Positions 18,886 through 27,835 are shown, counted from the stretch's first letter. The stretch: 64,000 nucleotides of DNA from Clostridioides difficile ATCC 9689 = DSM 1296 (GCF_001077535.1 NZ_CP011968.1:372001-436000); one strand, 5' to 3'. Numbers and translations: made by a program. Notes: a model not told the origin generated them from the sequence alone.

Positions 18886-19760
18886 TAGACCAAGCTCAAA
18901 TTTTGAGAAAAATGGCAATGGAAAAAAGAGGTTCTGATGAGATTATAGTAGAGAATGAGAATATGCCTAAGATAATTACAATAGCTTCTGGTAAAGGCGG
19001 CGTTGGAAAGAGTAATCTCGCTACAAATTTGTCTATATGCTTAACCAAACTTGATAAAAAAGTTCTTATATTAGATGCAGATATAGGAATGTCTAATATA
19101 GATATAATAATGGGGGTAAATGTAAAAGGGACTATAATTGATGTAATTAATGGCGAAAAAAATATAGAAGATATAATTTCACAGACTAAGTATGGTGTAA
19201 ATGTAATATCTGGAGGTTCTGCCCTTAATCATATAGAAGACTTTACAGAAGCTCAAAGAAATAAGTTTATACATAGCATAGAACAGATTCACAATGTGGA
19301 TTTTATAATAATTGATACAGGAGCTGGTATGAGCAAAAGCCTATTGTCATTTATATACTGTAGTACTGAATTTTTCTTAATAACAACTCCAGAACCGACA
19401 TCATTGACTGACGCATATAGTTTATTAAAAGCTATAAGTAATTTTGGCATAAAGAAAAGTGCAAATATAATAATCAATAGGGTAATTGATTTAGAAGAAG
19501 CGAAATCTACATACAAAAGAATAAAAATGGTTGTGGACAAATTTCTAAACCTTAATCTGGAATTGTATGGATATATAATAGATGACAAAAAAGTAAGTTT
19601 ATGTGTAAAAAAACAGATACCATTCATTTTAGAATATCCTACAAGTATTGCATCAAAATGTATTATAGCCATAGCAAAGAGAATGGTAAGTCAGTCAAGA
19701 GAAGATATTGTTGATAATAAAAGTTTTCTAAGAAAGATGTTTAGTATATTTAAAAGCTAA
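18882..19760 (+). CDS. flhG: MinD-like ATPase FlhG (FleN/YlxH)
   Basis: FlhG (292 residues) is a ParA/MinD-family ATPase that stimulates FlhF and limits flagellar number. The deviant Walker A GKGGVGKSNLATN lies at about residue 36; LDADIGMSNIDIIMG and IIIDTGAGMS follow. The short N-terminal DQAQILRKMAMEK is the region that in FlhG activates FlhF. ATGA overlap with flhF implies translational coupling. fliA follows 13 bases later. Confidence 0.95.
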   Translation: MIDQAQILRKMAMEKRGSDEIIVENENMPKIITIASGKGGVGKSNLATNLSICLTKLDKKVLILDADIGMSNIDIIMGVNVKGTIIDVINGEKNIEDIISQTKYGVNVISGGSALNHIEDFTEAQRNKFIHSIEQIHNVDFIIIDTGAGMSKSLLSFIYCSTEFFLITTPEPTSLTDAYSLLKAISNFGIKKSANIIINRVIDLEEAKSTYKRIKMVVDKFLNLNLELYGYIIDDKKVSLCVKKQIPFILEYPTSIASKCIIAIAKRMVSQSREDIVDNKSFLRKMFSIFKS

Positions 19761-19773
19761 GGAGGCGTAGTTA

Positions 19774-20475
19774 ATGAATAGAGAAGAATTAATAAAAGAG
19801 AATATGCCTCTTGTAAAGAGTATAGCAAGAAAATTTTTTATACCAGGGAAAGGTTTTGAATATCAAGACTTAGTAAATAGTGGAGTCATTGGATTGATTG
19901 ATGCAATAAATAAATTTGATGCTGAAAAAGGGGCAAAGTTTTCTAGTTACTCTTATATAAAAATAAAATCTGCTATATTAGATGAAATTAGAAATCAAAG
20001 TCCAATTTCTAAACATAATCTAACTAAAGTAAATAAGTATAATAGAGTGGTAGAAAAGTTGCAATCTAAATTATTAAGAGAGCCAACTTCATATGAAATT
20101 GCAAAAGAATTAAAGGTTTCAGAAAAAGAACTTCATGATATCGAAAGTAATATAGATATGTTAAATATTGTATCATTAAACTATGTAATCTTTGAAGATA
20201 CAAATGAAACTGTACAAGATGTAATAAGTGATAGAGAAGAGGAAGCTCCAGAAAATATAATAGAAGAAGAAGAAAAGTTAGAGATTCTATCCAAAGCAAT
20301 TAGTAATTTAAATGAAAGAGAAAAATTAATACTTTCACTGTACTATTATGAAGATTTAAATCTAAAGGAGATAGGGAAAGTGCTAGGTGTTTCAGAATCA
20401 AGAGTTTCACAACTCCACAGAAAATCAATAAGAAACTTAAGAAACAAGATAAAAGAACTTAAATATTCTATATAG
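19774..20475 (+). CDS. fliA: Flagellar sigma factor FliA (SigD, sigma-28)
   Basis: A 233-residue sigma factor. Region 2 contains GFEYQDLVNSGVIGLIDAIN and AKFSSYSYIKIKSAILDEIR; region 3 and the region 4 helix-turn-helix (LNLKEIGKVLGVSESRVSQL) follow. It directs RNA polymerase to late flagellar genes; in C. difficile it also activates tcdR and so the toxins, which is how the leader switch at 1100-1313 reaches virulence. AAGGAGGCG precedes the ATG. Confidence 0.97.
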   Translation: MNREELIKENMPLVKSIARKFFIPGKGFEYQDLVNSGVIGLIDAINKFDAEKGAKFSSYSYIKIKSAILDEIRNQSPISKHNLTKVNKYNRVVEKLQSKLLREPTSYEIAKELKVSEKELHDIESNIDMLNIVSLNYVIFEDTNETVQDVISDREEEAPENIIEEEEKLEILSKAISNLNEREKLILSLYYYEDLNLKEIGKVLGVSESRVSQLHRKSIRNLRNKIKELKYSI

Positions 20476-20490
20476 ATGGTGATTGATAAG

Positions 20491-20913
20491 ATGATACAAA
20501 TTATATTAATAGTAGTGTCTATTTTAATAATAGTAACTATAGTTATAAATTTACATAAGGAATCAAAAAATAAAGATAACAGATACTTTGATAAAATATT
20601 TGAGCAAGAATATGAAGCAAATGATAGATTAATAATTGCAGAAAAAAGAAGATTCTTTTTAGACAAAGTACTTGCTGAAATAAGAAGTAATAATCATATA
20701 AAAGTTTATGAAAATTATAACCTAATAAAGGCTAATGAAGAAAGAAAGGAAAACATATTTATAGAATCAAAAAAGGAAGTAAGACAAGAAAATGAGTTAT
20801 CTCTTAAAGTGAAACATCTTATAAGTTCAGGTTATGATGATGTGGAAATATGTAAGATGCTAGATATTGGAAAGGGGGAACTGTCATTAATAAGGAGTTG
20901 TTACAAAATATAA
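20491..20913 (+). CDS. SwrB-position membrane protein with C-terminal HTH-like domain
   Basis: A protein of about 140 residues with one N-terminal membrane helix (IILIVVSILIIVTIVIN), a charged middle predicted as coiled coil, and a C-terminal HTH-like end (LISSGYDDVEICKMLDIGKG). The layout and position directly after the sigma-28 gene resemble B. subtilis SwrB (YlxL), which promotes assembly of the export gate. That equivalence is inferred from synteny, not strong similarity. An ATG at 20476, touching the fliA stop, is an alternative; I prefer 20491. Confidence 0.6.
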   Translation: MIQIILIVVSILIIVTIVINLHKESKNKDNRYFDKIFEQEYEANDRLIIAEKRRFFLDKVLAEIRSNNHIKVYENYNLIKANEERKENIFIESKKEVRQENELSLKVKHLISSGYDDVEICKMLDIGKGELSLIRSCYKI

Positions 20914-21083
20914 GGATATTATTATGTGATAAAAAAGTATTCTTAGGAATAGGTATTGGTATATTAATATCAACTTTATGTATAATGCTTTTTAGTAATA
21001 ATGATATGAGTAAGGCAGAGATAGAAAAAAAGGCCAGAGCGTTAGGCATGAAATATACAAGTGAGATGAAAGTCTTAGAATAG
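20886..21083 (+). CDS. Small single-pass membrane protein of the flagellar operon
   Basis: A protein of about 61-65 residues with one membrane helix (VFLGIGIGILISTLCIMLF) and a short basic cytoplasmic or external tail (KAEIEKKARALGMKYTSEMK). I do not recognise a family. The start is unusual. TTG at 20898 lies directly against AAGGAG with no spacing, while AAAGGGGG (20871-20878) is 7 bases from an ATT at 20886 that would give MNKELLQNIR. The gene overlaps the end of the previous gene. A motility role is inferred only from location. Confidence 0.55.
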   Translation: MNKELLQNIRILLCDKKVFLGIGIGILISTLCIMLFSNNDMSKAEIEKKARALGMKYTSEMKVLE

Positions 21084-21123
21084 ATGATACTGTTTAGACA
21101 TTTACAAAAAAGGAGGTCATAAT

Positions 21124-21897
21124 GTGATAAGAGGATTATATACAGCAGTTTCTGCTATGATAACTAATCAACAAAAGCAAAATGTTGTTGTCAATAACCT
21201 AGCTAATATGGATACAAATGGATATAAAAGTAAACAACTTTTGACTAAAAGTTTTGATGAATTAAAGTTGGAAGGTTACAATAACTACGCAAATGGAACT
21301 AAACAAAAGCAGATTATAGGCGATATAAGTCCAGGTATTTCTATGGATGAAACTATCACAAATTTTAATCAAGGACCTATAAAAACTACTGATAATAAAA
21401 TGGATGTAGCTATTCAAGGTAAGGGATTTTTTCTAGTTAGTGATGCAGCTGGAAATCAATTTTACACTAGAAATGGGAACTTCAGAACAGACAATCAAGG
21501 TGACCTTATAACAAGTGAAGGGTATTATGTACTTGGGACGAATACTGCTACTGGTGCTGTAGGTCATATAAATGTAGGAAATCAAAAATTTGAAGTGGCA
21601 AAAGATAATACAATATCACTAGACGGAAATGCTATGTATAAATTTAATATTGTAGATTTTAATAACTACAATAACTTAAAAAAAGAAGGAGATAACTTAT
21701 ATTCTGGAGGAGGAGCTATGAAAGTAAATAATGCACTTACAATACAAAGTGCGATAGAGTCCTCTAATGTAGATATGGTATCTGAAATTAATAATATGAT
21801 GACAATATCAAGAGAATATGAGGCAAATCAAAAGATAATTCAGGCTATGGATTCTAAATTAGCAAAAATAGCAAGTGAGATTGGTTCAGTAAGATAG
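21124..21897 (+). CDS. flgG1: Flagellar distal rod/hook-basal body protein FlgG1 (FlgF/FlgG type)
   Basis: A 257-residue rod protein: MIRGLYTAVSAMITNQQKQN, VVVNNLANMDTNGYKSKQLL, central MDVAIQGKGFFLVSD, and C-terminal AIESSNVDMVSEINNMM with MMTISREYEANQKIIQAMD. It is one of two adjacent FlgG-like genes; one likely serves as FlgF. It starts at GTG 21124. An ATG two bases upstream is out of frame and would hit TGA at once. AAGGAGG lies 7 bases before. Confidence 0.92.
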   Translation: MIRGLYTAVSAMITNQQKQNVVVNNLANMDTNGYKSKQLLTKSFDELKLEGYNNYANGTKQKQIIGDISPGISMDETITNFNQGPIKTTDNKMDVAIQGKGFFLVSDAAGNQFYTRNGNFRTDNQGDLITSEGYYVLGTNTATGAVGHINVGNQKFEVAKDNTISLDGNAMYKFNIVDFNNYNNLKKEGDNLYSGGGAMKVNNALTIQSAIESSNVDMVSEINNMMTISREYEANQKIIQAMDSKLAKIASEIGSVR

Positions 21898-21917
21898 GTA
21901 ATAGGAGGTGAATTTTT

Positions 21918-22679
21918 ATGTACACAATGTTTTATACTAGTAAAACAGCTTTATCAGCAAATCAAAGTAAACTAGATATAATATCTAACAATATAGCAAA
22001 TTCTGATTCAACAGGATATAAAAAAATAAATATGGAATATTCTGATTTAGTGGATGAAGTACTAAATAGACCATCATACCCTACAAATGGTAAAGATATA
22101 TCGACTGGAACAGGAGCTAAGGCAACAGCTCCCATGAGAAATTATGAACAAGGTGCATTGGCTCCTACAGATAGTAAGAGTAATTTGGCGATAGATGGAG
22201 AAGGATTCTTTAGAGTGATAAGAAAAGATGGTACATATGCATATACAAGAAATGGTGGATTTAATGTAGATGCTTTAGGTAAGATTGTAGATGATAATGG
22301 AAATATATTAGATGTCCAATTTGATGCAGGATATAACTATAATAATACAAATATAGATAGTACAAACCTGACAGTTTCAAGAAATGGAGAGCTATTCGTA
22401 GATAATAAAAAAATAGGAAAAATCAACTTATATCAACCTATAGGAACTCAAAATTTTATATCTGAAGGAGATAGTTTATTCGTCGCAACTGATGCAGCAC
22501 AGATTAAACAAGTTGAGAAAGTCGATATAGTTCAAGGCTATAGAGAGAGGTCAAATGTTTCTTTACAAGAAGAATTTGTTGACTTAATAGCCACTCAAAG
22601 AGCATTTCAAATGAACTCAAAGGGAATAAAGACAGCAGATGAAATGTGGCAAATAGCGAATAATTTAAGAGCTAAATAA
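21918..22679 (+). CDS. flgG: Flagellar distal rod protein FlgG
   Basis: A 253-residue FlgF/FlgG-family protein with MFYTSKTALSANQSKLDIIS, NNIANSDSTGYKK, LAIDGEGFFRV and the C-terminal RSNVSLQEEFVDLIATQRAF motif. Together with the preceding gene it makes the distal rod. AGGAGGTG precedes the ATG. Which of the two is the true FlgG and which works as FlgF cannot be settled here. Confidence 0.92.
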   Translation: MYTMFYTSKTALSANQSKLDIISNNIANSDSTGYKKINMEYSDLVDEVLNRPSYPTNGKDISTGTGAKATAPMRNYEQGALAPTDSKSNLAIDGEGFFRVIRKDGTYAYTRNGGFNVDALGKIVDDNGNILDVQFDAGYNYNNTNIDSTNLTVSRNGELFVDNKKIGKINLYQPIGTQNFISEGDSLFVATDAAQIKQVEKVDIVQGYRERSNVSLQEEFVDLIATQRAFQMNSKGIKTADEMWQIANNLRAK

Positions 22680-22701
22680 TTATGTAAGGTGAGGAATATT
22701 C

Positions 22702-23583
22702 ATGAATGATATGAAAGAGTACGATTTTGGCAAACCTCAGAGTTATTCAAGAGAAAATTTAACTTGTTTAAATTTTTTATTAGCTGAATTTTGTAAAAAA
22801 TATAAAAACTATATAATTTATGAACTTAAGTGTAATTCTAGTATGGTTGTTGATAGTATAGACCAAGTAAATTATCAGACTTTTTTAGATAGAGTAACTT
22901 CTTCGTGCGTAGTAGTACAAAATGCAATGGAACCTGTTATGAAAAACTTTTCTTTTAGAATAGATAGAAGTGTAGCTGATATGTGGATTGATATAACTTC
23001 TGGAGGAACTGGAGTTGTAAAGGATAATGATAGAGAGCTTACAGAACTTGATAAAAAAGTGCTTTTACACCTTATGGATGATTTAGTAAGAAATATGCAC
23101 TTATTTGAGGGTTTTGAAAATATACAAGTATTGGATACACATACACATATTAATTTACCACAATTATGTTCTCCAACTGCACCAGTATGCGTTGTAGATT
23201 TAAAAGTGCTAAATGATAATGAGTATATTGGAAGTGTTTCTCTTTGTTTTCCATACAATGGTTTAGAAGCTCTGTTAGAAAGTATATCTGTTATAGAATT
23301 TTTTGATAATGATATAGGAGATGATTCAGAGGAATTTACCAAAAAAATATATAATAGTGTATCTAATATAGAATTATCGGTTATTGCAGAGATAGGAAAA
23401 GTATCAATTAATGTTGAAGACTTACTTAAACTAGAAGTTGGAGATGTAATAGTAACAAATAAAAAAATAAATGATTATATAGATATATTTGTAGAAAATT
23501 CAAAATCATATACAGCAACACCAGGATTTATATCAAGTAAAAAAGGTGTAAAAATAAATGATGCTGTTGGAAAAGAGGTGTAG
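22702..23583 (+). CDS. fliM: Flagellar motor switch protein FliM, lacking the CheY-binding N-terminus
   Basis: A 293-residue protein of the C-ring. It starts DMKEYDFGKPQSYSRENLTC, the point where FliM proteins enter the CheC-like middle domain (DFxxP...). No LSQxEIDALL-like CheY-binding peptide precedes it. The end (LLKLEVGDVIVTNKKINDYI) is the surface-antigen (SpoA) fold, and the VCVVDLKVLN...GSVSLCFPYN region fits FliM. Length is about 30-40 residues below typical. fliN follows 2 bases later. Confidence 0.88.
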   Translation: MNDMKEYDFGKPQSYSRENLTCLNFLLAEFCKKYKNYIIYELKCNSSMVVDSIDQVNYQTFLDRVTSSCVVVQNAMEPVMKNFSFRIDRSVADMWIDITSGGTGVVKDNDRELTELDKKVLLHLMDDLVRNMHLFEGFENIQVLDTHTHINLPQLCSPTAPVCVVDLKVLNDNEYIGSVSLCFPYNGLEALLESISVIEFFDNDIGDDSEEFTKKIYNSVSNIELSVIAEIGKVSINVEDLLKLEVGDVIVTNKKINDYIDIFVENSKSYTATPGFISSKKGVKINDAVGKEV

Positions 23584-23585
23584 TT

Positions 23586-23960
23586 ATGGACAATAGTAAT
23601 CTTATTTCAGATGAAGAAGCAAAGATGCTATTAAATGATAAAGTTGAAAGTGAAGTTGATGGAGATGATGAGTTAGCCTTAGATGTGTCTGAAGTTAATC
23701 GAAATAATATACAAAGGATACTTGACCTTAAGTTAGAATTATCTGTGGTTATAGGAAGAACTAAGATGACTCTAAGAGATATTTTAAACCTACATAAAGG
23801 TTCTCTTATTGAACTGGATACTTTAGCAGACCAAGATGTGGAAATACTAATAGATAATAAAGTGTTGGCTTATGGAAAAGTAGTGGTGGTAGATTTAAAT
23901 TTTGGTGTAAAGATAACAAGTATAGTAAGTGAAGAAGATATGGTAAAATCTCTTGTTTAG
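23586..23960 (+). CDS. fliN: Flagellar motor switch protein FliN
   Basis: A 124-residue C-ring protein. The C-terminal SpoA domain has LELSVVIGRTKMTLRDILNL, KGSLIELDTLADQDVEILI and KVLAYGKVVVVDLNFGVKIT, all FliN hallmarks. The N-terminal NLISDEEAKMLLND resembles the CheY-binding peptide normally found on FliM or FliY. Start ATG is 2 bases after the fliM stop. Confidence 0.94.
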   Translation: MDNSNLISDEEAKMLLNDKVESEVDGDDELALDVSEVNRNNIQRILDLKLELSVVIGRTKMTLRDILNLHKGSLIELDTLADQDVEILIDNKVLAYGKVVVVDLNFGVKITSIVSEEDMVKSLV

Positions 23961-23991
23961 AGATAACATCAATTAATACTTAAGGCATGAG

Positions 23992-25395
23992 GTGGTACTT
24001 ATTTTAAACTTAAATGATATAAAAAAAGATATATTAAAACTCAATAAAAAAGACTCATGTTCTCTATATAATGAATCTATTAATAATATAAATAATAATT
24101 GTATATCGAGTGGATTGAAATTTTTAAAACAAGCAAGAGATTTAAACCCAGATGATGTTGATATATTAAATCTCACAGGTCTTGTAAATTTACTAAAATG
24201 TAATTTTGATGAGGCTGTAGAAAGTTTCTATAAGAGTTCACTTTGTGAAAAAACTGCTCTGTGTGAAAAGTATATAAACATGCTTACATCTGAGGAGTTT
24301 TTAATTTTCTTTGAAAGGTACAATCAACTCATAAGGTTAATAAACAGAGGAATGTATAAAGAAGCTATACAAGGGTTTAAACTTATAACTGAGCAATACT
24401 GTGATTTAATAGAACCTTATGAATTGCTTGCCTTACTGTATGACAAGGAAGAAGAATATATAAAATTTGATGAATGTTTAGAAGTATTGAAGATTATTGA
24501 TAAGGAAAATTATTTATTAAATCAAGAAAATAACACATTAGATATGTATAATAGTGCTAATATACAAACTAAAAGTAATATAAAAGTAGATGATTATAAG
24601 AATGAGTTCTTACATAAAAGTAGTAGTAACCATAAAATTAATGATTATAATGATGTAACTAAAGAAAAGAGTTCAAGCAAAAACCAGAAAAGTTCAGATT
24701 CTAATAAGAAAAAAAGTATTAAAAAAAATAAATACCTATATATAGCCATAATATTAGGAATATTATTAGTAGGACAAAGTATATATAGTTCTTATAAGAT
24801 GAATAATTTAACTGATAAAATATCTAAAAATAATGAAACCAAAAATGAAGAGTCAATAGATTCTAACTTGACTAAGAAAGAAAATAATATAGAAGAAAAT
24901 GAAGATATGAGTAAGGCTTCTAATATAAATAAGAGTAATAAAAACATTAATAAAGAGGATGATGTAAAATCTAAAAAAAATACTGTAGAAAATGAAGATG
25001 ATAAAGATTCTGACTTATTTACAGAGGATGAATTGATGTCTAAGGCGAATACTTTAAAATCAGAAAAGAAAACTAAATCTTCTATACAACTATATAAGAA
25101 AGTTGCAGATATAGGTGAAAATAAAGGGAATACATCTGAAGCAACTTATCAAGTTGCTATTCTAAGTGAAAAGTTAAAAGACTATAAAACTGCTGAAGAA
25201 TATTATAAAATGTATGTAGAAAATTACTCAGAAAAAGATGCTTATTTTGATGAATCTTATTATAATTTAGGTATGATGTACTATAACAATGGTGATTTAA
25301 AAAATTCTAAATTGACATTAAAGAAGTTGGTTAATAAGGTACCAAATAGTATGTATAATAATTCAAAAGTAAAAGAAATTTTAAAAGAAGAATAG
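23992..25395 (+). CDS. TPR-repeat single-pass membrane protein at the end of the flagellar operon
   Basis: A 467-residue protein. Residues 1 to about 190 look like tetratricopeptide helices (LKFLKQARDLNPDDVDILNL, AIQGFKLITEQYCDLIEPYE). One membrane helix lies at about 249-268, then a low-complexity Asn/Glu/Lys linker to about 340. A C-terminal TPR unit follows (AEEYYKMYVENYSEKDAYFD, YYNLGMMYYNNGDLKNSKLT). TPR modules usually scaffold protein complexes. I do not know a specific function; its place last in the operon suggests a flagellar assembly role. It starts with GTG 23992; weak ribosome binding site. Confidence 0.75.
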   Translation: MVLILNLNDIKKDILKLNKKDSCSLYNESINNINNNCISSGLKFLKQARDLNPDDVDILNLTGLVNLLKCNFDEAVESFYKSSLCEKTALCEKYINMLTSEEFLIFFERYNQLIRLINRGMYKEAIQGFKLITEQYCDLIEPYELLALLYDKEEEYIKFDECLEVLKIIDKENYLLNQENNTLDMYNSANIQTKSNIKVDDYKNEFLHKSSSNHKINDYNDVTKEKSSSKNQKSSDSNKKKSIKKNKYLYIAIILGILLVGQSIYSSYKMNNLTDKISKNNETKNEESIDSNLTKKENNIEENEDMSKASNINKSNKNINKEDDVKSKKNTVENEDDKDSDLFTEDELMSKANTLKSEKKTKSSIQLYKKVADIGENKGNTSEATYQVAILSEKLKDYKTAEEYYKMYVENYSEKDAYFDESYYNLGMMYYNNGDLKNSKLTLKKLVNKVPNSMYNNSKVKEILKEE

Positions 25396-25452
25396 TTAAA
25401 TTAGATAAGAAAAATAAATTATTTTATTTTAAAATAATATGATTATAATATA

Positions 25453-25481
25453 TTGACATACCATTTTAAAAAATTTAAAAT
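25453..25481 (+). promoter_or_regulatory. Sigma-A promoter of htpG
   Basis: TTGACA (25453-25458) and TAAAAT (25476-25481) with a 17-base spacer, 30 bases upstream of the htpG ATG. No CIRCE-type heat-shock inverted repeat is seen here. Confidence 0.8.
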
Positions 25482-25510
25482 ATTAATTATAAAATGAGGA
25501 GGGATAAAAA

Positions 25511-27448
25511 ATGGAATTTGAAAAAGGGAGTATTTCAATTCATACAGAAAATATTTTTCCTATAATTAAAAAATGGTTATACTCTGATAAAGATATATTT
25601 ATAAGAGAGCTTATAAGTAATGGATGTGATGCAGTAAGTAAACATAAAAGACTTGTATCACTAGGAGAAATATCAGAAAATAAGTCATCAGATTATAAAA
25701 TTACAGTATCTGTAAATAAAGGAGAAGGTACACTTAAATTTATTGACAATGGAATTGGTATGACTGAAGAAGAGATAAAAAAATACATAAATCAAGTTGC
25801 TTTTTCAGGTGCTGAAGATTTCTTTAATAAATATAAGGATAAGATGGAAGAGTCAAATGACATAATAGGTCATTTTGGATTAGGATTTTATTCTGCATTT
25901 ATGGTGTCTAAAAAGGTACAAATAGATACCCTTTCATATACAGAAGGTGCAACTCCTGTAAGATGGATATCTGAAGGTGGTACAGAATACGAAATATCTG
26001 AATCAGATACTAGAAATGATAGAGGAACTACTATAACACTATTTATTGATGATGATAGTAAAGAATTTTTAGATGAATTTACTGTAAGAGGAATAATAAA
26101 TAAATACTGTTCTTTCTTACCAGTAGAAATATATTTAGAAGATGTTGAAAGATTAGAAAGAGAAGCTAAAGAAGCAGAAGAAAAAGCTAAAAAACAAAAG
26201 GAAGATGGAAAAGAAGAGATTGTAGATGCAAAAGTAATTGAGCCTTTAAACGACACTAATCCTCTATGGTTAAAATCTCCAAAAGACTGTACTGATGAGG
26301 AGTATAAAGAGTTTTATAGAAAGGTATTCAATGTATTTGATGAACCTTTATTTTGGATACATTTAAATGTAGATTATCCTTTCAATTTAAAGGGTATACT
26401 TTACTTCCCTAAATTAAAAAATGAGTTTGAACTGACTGAAGGAAAAGTAAAATTATACAACAATCAAGTGTTTGTAGCTGACAATATAAAAGAAGTTATA
26501 CCAGAATTTTTACTTTTATTAAAAGGTGTTATAGACTGCCCAGACTTACCATTAAATGTATCAAGAAGTTTCTTACAAAATGACAGAGACGTAAGCAAAA
26601 TTTCTAAGCATATAATTAAAAAAGTAGCTGATAAGTTAAAATCTCTTTGTAAAAATGAAAGAGAAGAATACAATAAGTTTTGGGATGATATACAAATATT
26701 TATTAAATATGGTTGCTTAAAAGATGAAAGTTTCTATGAGAAGGTAAAAGAATGTATATTATTCAAAACTATTGATGATGAGTATATAACATTACAAGAT
26801 TATTTAGAAAAATGTAAGGACAAACATGAAAATAAGGTATTTTATGTAAGTGATAAGGAACAGCAATCTCAATACATTAAACTATTTAAAGAATACGACT
26901 TAAGTGCTGTTGTTTTAAACTCATCAATAGATACTCATTTTATTTCATTTATGGAATATAAAGAGAATGGAGTTAAGTTTAATAGAATAGATGCAGACCT
27001 TTCTGATGTATTAAAAGATAAAAATGAAAATAAAGATAGTGAAGAAAACAAAGAAGAGATAGCTAAGATAGAAGGTCTGTTTAAAGAAGCTGTTGGAGAA
27101 AGAGTGAAGCATTATTCTGTAGAAGGATTGAAAAATGAAGACACTCCAGCTATGGTGTTAGTATCAGAACAATCTATTAGAATGGCAGAAATGCAGTCAA
27201 GATTTGCTGGAATGGATTTAGGAATGAATTTTGAGGAAGAAAAAACTCTTGTAATAAATGAGAACAGTCCAATAATCAAAAAATTGGTTTCTCTTAAAGA
27301 TGATGAGGAAAAGAAAGATAAGATTACGCTTATTTGTAACCAGATAGCAGATTTAGCTTTACTTTCTAATAAAGAATTAAAGCCAGATGAGTTAGATTCA
27401 TTTGTACAAAGAAGTAATAAGCTTATGAGTCTTTTCATAGAATTATAA
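25511..27448 (+). CDS. htpG: Molecular chaperone HtpG (Hsp90)
   Basis: Cytoplasmic Hsp90-family chaperone, 645 residues. The GHKL ATPase domain has RELISNGCDAVSKHKRL, LKFIDNGIGMTEEEIKKYIN and IGHFGLGFYSAFMVS. The middle domain includes LPLNVSRSFLQNDRDVSKIS and the C-terminal dimer domain ends the protein. A Lys/Glu-rich charged stretch (about 215-245) is longer than in E. coli HtpG. AGGAGGG precedes the ATG. It is transcribed alone from its own promoter. Confidence 0.98.
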   Translation: MEFEKGSISIHTENIFPIIKKWLYSDKDIFIRELISNGCDAVSKHKRLVSLGEISENKSSDYKITVSVNKGEGTLKFIDNGIGMTEEEIKKYINQVAFSGAEDFFNKYKDKMEESNDIIGHFGLGFYSAFMVSKKVQIDTLSYTEGATPVRWISEGGTEYEISESDTRNDRGTTITLFIDDDSKEFLDEFTVRGIINKYCSFLPVEIYLEDVERLEREAKEAEEKAKKQKEDGKEEIVDAKVIEPLNDTNPLWLKSPKDCTDEEYKEFYRKVFNVFDEPLFWIHLNVDYPFNLKGILYFPKLKNEFELTEGKVKLYNNQVFVADNIKEVIPEFLLLLKGVIDCPDLPLNVSRSFLQNDRDVSKISKHIIKKVADKLKSLCKNEREEYNKFWDDIQIFIKYGCLKDESFYEKVKECILFKTIDDEYITLQDYLEKCKDKHENKVFYVSDKEQQSQYIKLFKEYDLSAVVLNSSIDTHFISFMEYKENGVKFNRIDADLSDVLKDKNENKDSEENKEEIAKIEGLFKEAVGERVKHYSVEGLKNEDTPAMVLVSEQSIRMAEMQSRFAGMDLGMNFEEEKTLVINENSPIIKKLVSLKDDEEKKDKITLICNQIADLALLSNKELKPDELDSFVQRSNKLMSLFIEL

Positions 27449-27513
27449 GATTGAATTTGAATACATTGAAGCAAATTTATAAAAAGTATTCAATATCAGT
27501 GATGATAAAGAAG

Positions 27514-27620
27514 TGTCTCAAAATGAACTTTTCAGTTCATGGGGCGCTTTTTTTATGTGAAATTAAATTTATTTTAATCATTTCAACAATGAAAAATATA
27601 TTTATCTCTATTTTGAGACA
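27514..27620. repeat. MITE-like repeat, copy 1
   Basis: A 107-bp segment bounded by perfect inverted repeats TGTCTCAAAAT (27514-27524) and ATTTTGAGACA (27610-27620). Its reverse complement aligns along its whole length with 52176-52283. The left part can also form a hairpin followed by a T run, so it may serve as the htpG terminator. No transposase is encoded. Confidence 0.7.
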
Positions 27621-27835
27621 GACCATTCTTTATTTTTTTATCTTTGGTTAATTTTTAAATATTTAAGTAGGTTCTAATAAAAAACTCTATTTAGTTAAAT
27701 ATAGTTAACTTGATATATAATAAGATAATACATATAATTAAGTAAAAGATTGTTTTTTAGTTTATGTTTAAATACATAATTACACTTTGTTAAAAACATA
27801 AAATTATTACTAAAGTAGAAATAGGAGGTTTTAGC
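27621..27835. other. AT-rich intergenic region before the alcohol dehydrogenase
   Basis: Very AT-rich. It should hold the alcohol dehydrogenase promoter, but several -10-like boxes occur and I cannot choose one. No ORF or RNA gene is evident. A short ORF at 27451-27651 runs through the repeat and is not supported. Confidence 0.5.

Noticed and set aside
25428-25448. AT-only hairpin between the flagellar operon and htpG
   Set aside because: Only A/T pairs and no T tail; expected by chance in such AT-rich DNA.
25441-25510. CIRCE heat-shock operator before htpG
   Set aside because: Looked for the GCACTC-N9-GAGTGC inverted repeat; it is absent.
27451-27651. 66-codon ORF after htpG
   Set aside because: It runs through the MITE-like repeat and has no ribosome binding site or recognisable protein pattern.
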